Part shown: piece by piece, positions 59,910 through 64,000 of the stretch
Layout of the letters: each line of letters opens with the position of its first letter
Position numbering within the stretch: position 1 is the first letter of the stretch
Assembly (NCBI GenBank): GCA_910574205.1
Contig: CAJSYJ010000001.1
Span: 620,001 to 684,000, forward strand
DNA: 64,000 nucleotides
From: Bacteroidales bacterium
Lineage (GTDB): Bacteria; Bacteroidota; Bacteroidia; Bacteroidales; Rikenellaceae
Direction of reading: 5' to 3'
Translations under genes and position numbers: made by a program
The notes under the pieces: model-generated
What the model saw: only the letters and a program-made list of their open reading frames with translations
The model's database searches: none
What the model was told of the DNA's origin: nothing

Positions 59910-61292
59910 TCAGAAGCTCAGAGCAACACCGATCGAAAGGACGTTAGCCGAGACCTTGTAGTTGCCCGAAAAATACTCCTGCTTGCCCGTAAGGTTGTTC
60001 AGGAAAGGCACCGAGCCCGTGCGCTCGGGATCGGCCGACGAGACGTAGTTGTAGGCCAGATCGATCGAGAGGCACCGCGTCGGACGCAGCGACACGCCGC
60101 ACGTGTAAATGAGCTTGGTCATCGACGGCGTCTCGGGATTGAAGTAGTCGCTGCGCACGGGGCTCTCGTCGACATAGATACCGGCACGCAACGTCGCCCA
60201 GTCGCGCAGTGCGTACTGCGCACCGAAACGCGTGATGATGGTATTGCTGTAATTCTTGACCGAATATATGTCGGCTATGCCCAGATCGGTCTCATTGAAG
60301 CTGACGTTGAGATCCTTGTAGCTGCTCCAACCGACCCACTGGATGTCGACGCCGAGCTCCCAGCGCTCCGTGGGGCGGAAGCTCAGTCCGAACGTGACGT
60401 TCCACGGCAGCGGCAGCTCGGTGCGGAACGTGCCTTCGTCCATTTTGGATATGCGTCCCGTCGCGGCGAGAATCTGTTTGACGACGTCGTTGGCGTATCT
60501 GAGCTCGGCATCGCCGCTCTTGACCTTCATCATCTGCTTGGAGCGGTAGGTAACGCCGAATGTCCATTTGTCGGTAATGTTCCACATGAATCCGAGGTTG
60601 ACGCCCACGGCAACCTGAGACTTGCCGCCCAGACGCGCCGAGACCAGAGGCTCGTCGCCCACAGCCATGACGGCATCGGCATACTGCCCCATACCGGCGC
60701 TCTGCAACAGTGCTGCTATCGCGCCGTTGGTCGAAGCTCCCACCGGGAAGAACGAACGCGACAGATCGAACTTGCCCCAGGTAATCATCAGACCGGCACC
60801 GAAACTTACCCTGTCGCAAATCTTGTACGAGAGCGTGGGCTGCACGGTGTAGGCGGCGAGGTTGATATCCTGAATAAGGTGTGCGCCCGCCCAGTTATCG
60901 CCCCAGTCGAGCGAGCTGCCGTAGGGCGTATAGAAGCCTATGCCCACGCCGAGATTTTCGGTCGCGCGCCAGCCGGCGTATGCGAACAGCGGCGTCGAGA
61001 CGTTGCGCTCGGCCTTGGCCACGACGCTGGCCGGATCGTCGTAATCGTAATAAGAGCTGCGGTACTCGGCCTTGGGCATGATGAGTGTCGTTCCCAACGA
61101 CAGATCGAATGCCGAACGCTGGAACGAGAGCGCCGCGGGGTTGAAATAGACCGACTCCGAGCCGAGCTTCATGGCCGTACCCGTGTGCGCCATACCCTGC
61201 TGCTTGGAGCTGAGGCTGTTGATCTGGTAGCCCTCGGCATGGAGCTGCATTGCGGCGGCCGAGAGCATCAGCGAAAGTAATAATTTCTTCAT
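59910..61292 (-). CDS. OmpP1/FadL-family outer-membrane transporter
   Basis: 460 aa from the ATG at 61292 (an ATG at 61301 is an alternative). Signal peptide KKLLLSLMLSAAAMQLHA, then EGYQINSLSSKQQGMAHTGTAMKLGSESVYFNPAAL, the hatch-domain NPA motif of FadL proteins, and a 14-strand barrel with C-terminal aromatic ending (LSIGVALSF). Imports long-chain fatty acids or other hydrophobic molecules. Monocistronic, with its own promoter and terminator. Confidence 0.92.
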   Translation of the reverse strand: MKKLLLSLMLSAAAMQLHAEGYQINSLSSKQQGMAHTGTAMKLGSESVYFNPAALSFQRSAFDLSLGTTLIMPKAEYRSSYYDYDDPASVVAKAERNVSTPLFAYAGWRATENLGVGIGFYTPYGSSLDWGDNWAGAHLIQDINLAAYTVQPTLSYKICDRVSFGAGLMITWGKFDLSRSFFPVGASTNGAIAALLQSAGMGQYADAVMAVGDEPLVSARLGGKSQVAVGVNLGFMWNITDKWTFGVTYRSKQMMKVKSGDAELRYANDVVKQILAATGRISKMDEGTFRTELPLPWNVTFGLSFRPTERWELGVDIQWVGWSSYKDLNVSFNETDLGIADIYSVKNYSNTIITRFGAQYALRDWATLRAGIYVDESPVRSDYFNPETPSMTKLIYTCGVSLRPTRCLSIDLAYNYVSSADPERTGSVPFLNNLTGKQEYFSGNYKVSANVLSIGVALSF

Positions 61293-61326
61293 GGATTGCA
61301 TATTGTATTCATCTCTTTTGTCGCAG

Positions 61327-61355
61327 CAAATGTAAAAAAGATAATCCAATCGCAA
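61327..61355 (-). promoter_or_regulatory. promoter of the FadL-like gene
   Basis: On the - strand: TTG (61355-61353), 18 nt, TACATTTG (61334-61327). Confidence 0.7.
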
Positions 61356-61469
61356 GAACACGATGTATGATATTTCGCATTTTATGTCTTATATGCGAAA
61401 TAAAAATCACACGCCGCCCCCGACGTCTTCATCTCCGGCGAAAAAACGTCAGATATTTCCAGACCGTTG

Positions 61470-62000
61470 TCAATAGACCACTTCGTCGGCCTTAATATCA
61501 TGATCCTCAAAGGGAAGAGAGTCGAATATCTGGCATCCGAAAGCCACACCCACCTTGTAGGCCGCAAACCCCGGCTGCGACATATAACGGTCGTAATAGC
61601 CCTTGCCGCGCCCCAATCTGACGCCCTCGGGCGTGAAGGCGCGCGCCGGTATTATAATAAGGTCTATCGCATCCGGAGTGCATTCGCCCTCAGCCTCGGG
61701 CTCGTCGATGCCGAAGCTGCCGCGACGCATCGTCGCAGGGTCGTAGTCGAAAAAACGCATCGTATCGCCCTCCACGCGCGGCAGCACCACACGCTTGACG
61801 GAGGCCCAGCGTTGGATCGTTTCGTGCGTAGGCACTTCGTCGGGCAGCGAGGCATAGAGCGCCACGCACGTCGCACGTGCGAAAGCCTCCGAACGCTCGA
61901 TGCGGTCGAATACGCTGCTTGCTGCGTCGAGGCGCTGCCGAGGCGATAATGATGATATGCGGCGACGCACCTCTTTCCTTATGTCGGACTTCTCTGTCAT
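61470..62000 (-). CDS. 5-formyltetrahydrofolate cyclo-ligase
   Basis: 176 aa. N-terminal KSDIRKEVRRRISSLSP, ALYASLPDEVPTH, and the signature PARAFTPEGVRLGRGKGYYDRYM (Mg-ATP binding). Converts 5-formyl-THF to methenyl-THF with ATP. Linked in metabolism to the folate genes thyA/folA of the left flank, though not in the same operon. A -7 box TATTTTTG (- strand, 62028-62021) precedes it. Confidence 0.93.
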   Translation of the reverse strand: MTEKSDIRKEVRRRISSLSPRQRLDAASSVFDRIERSEAFARATCVALYASLPDEVPTHETIQRWASVKRVVLPRVEGDTMRFFDYDPATMRRGSFGIDEPEAEGECTPDAIDLIIIPARAFTPEGVRLGRGKGYYDRYMSQPGFAAYKVGVAFGCQIFDSLPFEDHDIKADEVVY

Positions 62001-62363
62001 GATGTCAATGTATTATTCTACAAAAATAACAAAACATATTATATAATACGATCCGGTTTTAGTTTTGTTCCCGCGTTTTCGTTAAGCCGAGCTTGTTCAT
62101 ACTATGCCGAGGCGCAGAAAAGGTCGAAATAGGTACAACACGAGCACTCGGATTTAATGGGAATTGATAACGACAGATAGATTACCATTACAAATCGCAA
62201 CATTTCAACACGCTCTAAATATGATATTAAGGCACATCCATGACATCACTAAGGCTTTTATACTATTATTATATAAATTTCTTTGGAAAATCGAAATATA
62301 GGTTTTATATTTGTATATGCCTTTTAGCAAACTGCACCGCTTACAATTTAATACTACACACCA
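62001..62363. other. divergent intergenic region
   Basis: AT-rich, no gene. Holds the cyclo-ligase -7 box (62021-62028) and the lipoprotein promoter (62282-62313); nothing else seen. Confidence 0.6.
62282..62313 (+). promoter_or_regulatory. promoter of the lipoprotein gene
   Basis: TTTG (62282-62285), 20 nt, TATATTTG (62306-62313). Confidence 0.8.
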
Positions 62364-63017
62364 ATGAAACAAAAGTCCTCCATTATCCTTGCATCGATAT
62401 CGATGCTGGCAGCTGCAATGTGCTGCATGTCGCTGACCGCATGCGACAACGATAACGATTCTGACAAATTGTCGCCGGTAGAATTGGAGATACTGGAACT
62501 CGACGAATTGATAGCTTCGCAACCGGAGCTCGACGAAGAGGCATTTATCGCCGATCTGCTGAAAGGCACGATGAAGATGACTTCGCATTATATAATGAAC
62601 AATGGCAAGTTCGAGGAATTATTAGTCGACGGCGGTACCATACCTTGTGTCCAAACAGTATTCTTAGAAGACGGGACATGCCGCGACTGCCACACAATCA
62701 ATCCGACAGGAGAAAACGGAGCTCCCTCGGGTTGGATAGATACATATTCCGAATACGATTGGAGATACGACGGCGATACCCGGTCGGTAATAACACATGC
62801 CGCATACGACATTACATCGGCCGAAGGCGAACCTATATATTATGACGAGAGCCCGATGAAGGTTCTTTATTACAATACCGACAACAACCGCCTGATACTC
62901 GAAGGGAGCGTATTCGAACATGTTTCGGAGACAATCCGCATGTCGGGATACATCGACATCGATGCTGCCGAACGCGAACGAATCCTTGAAAAATATTGCG
63001 ACAGCAAAGCAGAATAA
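62364..63017 (+). CDS. small secreted lipoprotein of unknown function
   Basis: 217 aa. Signal with lipobox (MSLTAC, Cys about residue 27) followed by an Asp/Asn-rich spacer (DNDNDSDK) of the type that sends lipoproteins to the outer surface in Bacteroidetes. The mature part is acidic and beta-rich (WIDTYSEYDWRYDG, KVLYYNTDNNRLILEGSVFE). No known domain recognised. Lone gene with its own promoter and terminator. Confidence 0.75.
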   Translation: MKQKSSIILASISMLAAAMCCMSLTACDNDNDSDKLSPVELEILELDELIASQPELDEEAFIADLLKGTMKMTSHYIMNNGKFEELLVDGGTIPCVQTVFLEDGTCRDCHTINPTGENGAPSGWIDTYSEYDWRYDGDTRSVITHAAYDITSAEGEPIYYDESPMKVLYYNTDNNRLILEGSVFEHVSETIRMSGYIDIDAAERERILEKYCDSKAE

Positions 63018-63044
63018 ACAACTGTTCGATCGCACTAATCAGGG

Positions 63045-63078
63045 TAGGCTGCCGAGCATTCCGGCAGCCTATATTTTG
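63045..63078 (+). terminator. terminator after the lipoprotein gene
   Basis: 10-bp perfect stem (63045-63054 with 63062-63071), 7-nt loop, followed by TATTTTG. Confidence 0.8.
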
Positions 63079-63431
63079 TTTGCATGGCATCGCTGCGAAT
63101 CGTTATACCGCCTGAATCCGGGTATGGCTATGTCCGCGGAGCTGCAACCGGACTGCGCTTCGGCCGTCGGGCTTTGCACGCGACCGAGGAGTCCCGAAGC
63201 GCTAACCAAAGCTCACGGCCGGATCGGAACGTGCGTAATACCGGTTCGAGGCAATGGAGCGCACGGCTGCAAATGATCTGTTTTCGCCGAAAAAGATAGG
63301 GAAAAGAGAGGGCTTGCTATTGTTATTTTGCAAACAATTCATATCTTTGCACAAGCTAAAACCGCAGCCCTGAGCGGCGGAGTAAGTTTATGCAAACAAA
63401 CTATTTACAAATACAACAAATTTTTTAGATT
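63079..63431. other. intergenic region before sdhC
   Basis: About 350 bp without a credible gene; contains the sdhC promoter (63320-63349) and an 80-nt leader. Confidence 0.55.
63320..63349 (+). promoter_or_regulatory. promoter of sdhC
   Basis: TTG (63320-63322), 19 nt, TATCTTTG (63342-63349). Leader of about 75 nt. Confidence 0.75.
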
Positions 63432-64000
63432 ATGAGCTGTTTTTTAACTAATTCATCTCTGGGGAAGAAACTGGTCATGAGCCTAACGGGATGTTTCCTC
63501 GTGCTCTTCATTCTCTTCCACATGTCAATGAACATTACCGTGCTGTTCAGCCCCGAGGCCTACAACGCGGTATGCGAGTTTCTCGGTGCCAACTGGTATG
63601 CTCTGGCCGGAACGGTGGTTCTGGTAGCCGGCGTGGCCATTCACTTCATCTATGCGCTGATCCTTACCGTAGACAACTACCGTGCACGCGGCAAGCAGCG
63701 TTATGCCATGACCGTCAAGGAGAAGGGCGTCGAGTGGGCATCTAAGAACATGCTCGTGCTGGGCTACATCATCGTAGCCGGTCTTGCTCTGCACCTGATC
63801 CACTTCTGGTCGAAGATGCAGCTGGTGGAGGTCTTGGAGAGCAACTTCTTCTCGCCCGAGATCGACGGCGCCACGGTGGCCGTACATCCTGCCAACGGCG
63901 CGATGCTGGTCGCCTACACATTCTCTAAGTGGTACAACGTAGTGATCTATCTGGTATGGTTCGCCGCACTGTGGTTCCACCTCACGCACGGCGTATGGTC
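63432..64000 (+). CDS. sdhC: succinate dehydrogenase/fumarate reductase cytochrome b subunit, 3'-truncated
   Basis: 189 residues visible; the frame is still open at the window end. Bacteroidetes/epsilon-type single large cytochrome b: SSLGKKLVMSLTGCFLVLFILFHMSMN (TM1 with haem-ligand His), AGVAIHFIYALILTVDN (TM2), LGYIIVAGLALHLIHFW (TM3) and YNVVIYLVWFAALWFHLTHG (TM4). It anchors the flavoprotein and Fe-S subunits, expected downstream outside the window, and exchanges electrons with menaquinone. Confidence 0.93.
   Translation, partial: MSCFLTNSSLGKKLVMSLTGCFLVLFILFHMSMNITVLFSPEAYNAVCEFLGANWYALAGTVVLVAGVAIHFIYALILTVDNYRARGKQRYAMTVKEKGVEWASKNMLVLGYIIVAGLALHLIHFWSKMQLVEVLESNFFSPEIDGATVAVHPANGAMLVAYTFSKWYNVVIYLVWFAALWFHLTHGVW

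Noticed and set aside
1..64000. CRISPR array
   Set aside because: No regularly spaced repeats with unique spacers were seen on either strand.

Overview
The window is a chromosomal segment of a Bacteroidetes bacterium, most likely a GC-rich Rikenellaceae/Alistipes-type gut organism. It is interrupted by one complete Mu-like transposable prophage of about 35 kb. Three things support the host assignment. The families DUF4290, DUF4296, PorT-like barrel, S46 dipeptidyl peptidase, the Bacteroidetes type of SdhC and an AspT/YidE exporter are typical of the phylum. The promoters match the Bacteroidetes consensus (TTG/TTTG, about 19 nt, TAnnTTTG). The high GC of the host genes fits Alistipes rather than Bacteroides; the genus is inferred.

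Host left flank (1-18290): an Ig-domain protein (partial), a PorT-like barrel, rbfA, a LolC/E-type permease, a DUF4296 lipoprotein and an amidohydrolase on the + strand; recO, ispG and an HGSNAT-like acyltransferase on the - strand; then peroxiredoxin, a family 2 glycosyltransferase, a HAD phosphatase, a sigma54-type AAA+ regulator with a degenerate receiver, DUF4290, a thioredoxin-fold lipoprotein without CxxC, LpxH-like hydrolase, thyA and folA. About 960 bp without a gene follow, up to the prophage.

Prophage (about 18291-53399): candidate transposase-binding repeats (AAAACGAAACGTACAA type) lie at both ends, and a 5-bp flanking direct repeat AGACG suggests Mu-type transposition. The Mu 'left end' is at the high coordinates. 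It carries a repressor, an early promoter with an operator palindrome between its -33 and -7 boxes, then on the - strand MuA-like transposase, MuB-like ATPase, a RecA-like ATPase, GemA-like protein, a chain of tiny Cys-rich proteins and DUF3164. The packaging/head block (small and large terminase, gp36-like, portal, MuF, gpG-like) runs on the + strand (38.2-45.0 kb). A long - strand late block (37.9-18.5 kb) has protease/scaffold, capsid, lysis cassette, sheath, tube, frameshifted chaperones, tape measure, baseplate, fibres, a diversity-generating retroelement (DGR) and a Mom-like DNA modification gene at the Mu 'right end'. This matches the hankyphage type of Bacteroidales Mu-like phages.

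The most notable content is: (1) a DGR in which TR and VR differ at 17 of 124 positions, all 17 at TR adenines; (2) a MuF head protein fused to a papain-fold (Tox-PL-like) toxin domain, with a convergent 75-aa candidate immunity gene; (3) an initiator-like tRNA-Met followed by a terminator just upstream of the late operon; (4) a classic A_AAA_AAC -1 frameshift site in the tail-assembly chaperones; (5) an amidase, holin-like and u-spanin-like lysis cassette; (6) two candidate + strand small RNAs inside - strand operons, one of them a highly structured ~145-nt element antisense to the mom leader; and (7) very small genes (50, 54 and 56 aa) that standard ORF length cut-offs miss.

Host right flank (53400-64000): tRNA-Leu(GAG) with its own promoter and terminator, an AspT-family exporter, an S46 peptidase, Maf, a type-B carboxylesterase, a FadL/OmpP1 porin, 5-formyl-THF cyclo-ligase, a small lipoprotein and the start of sdhC.
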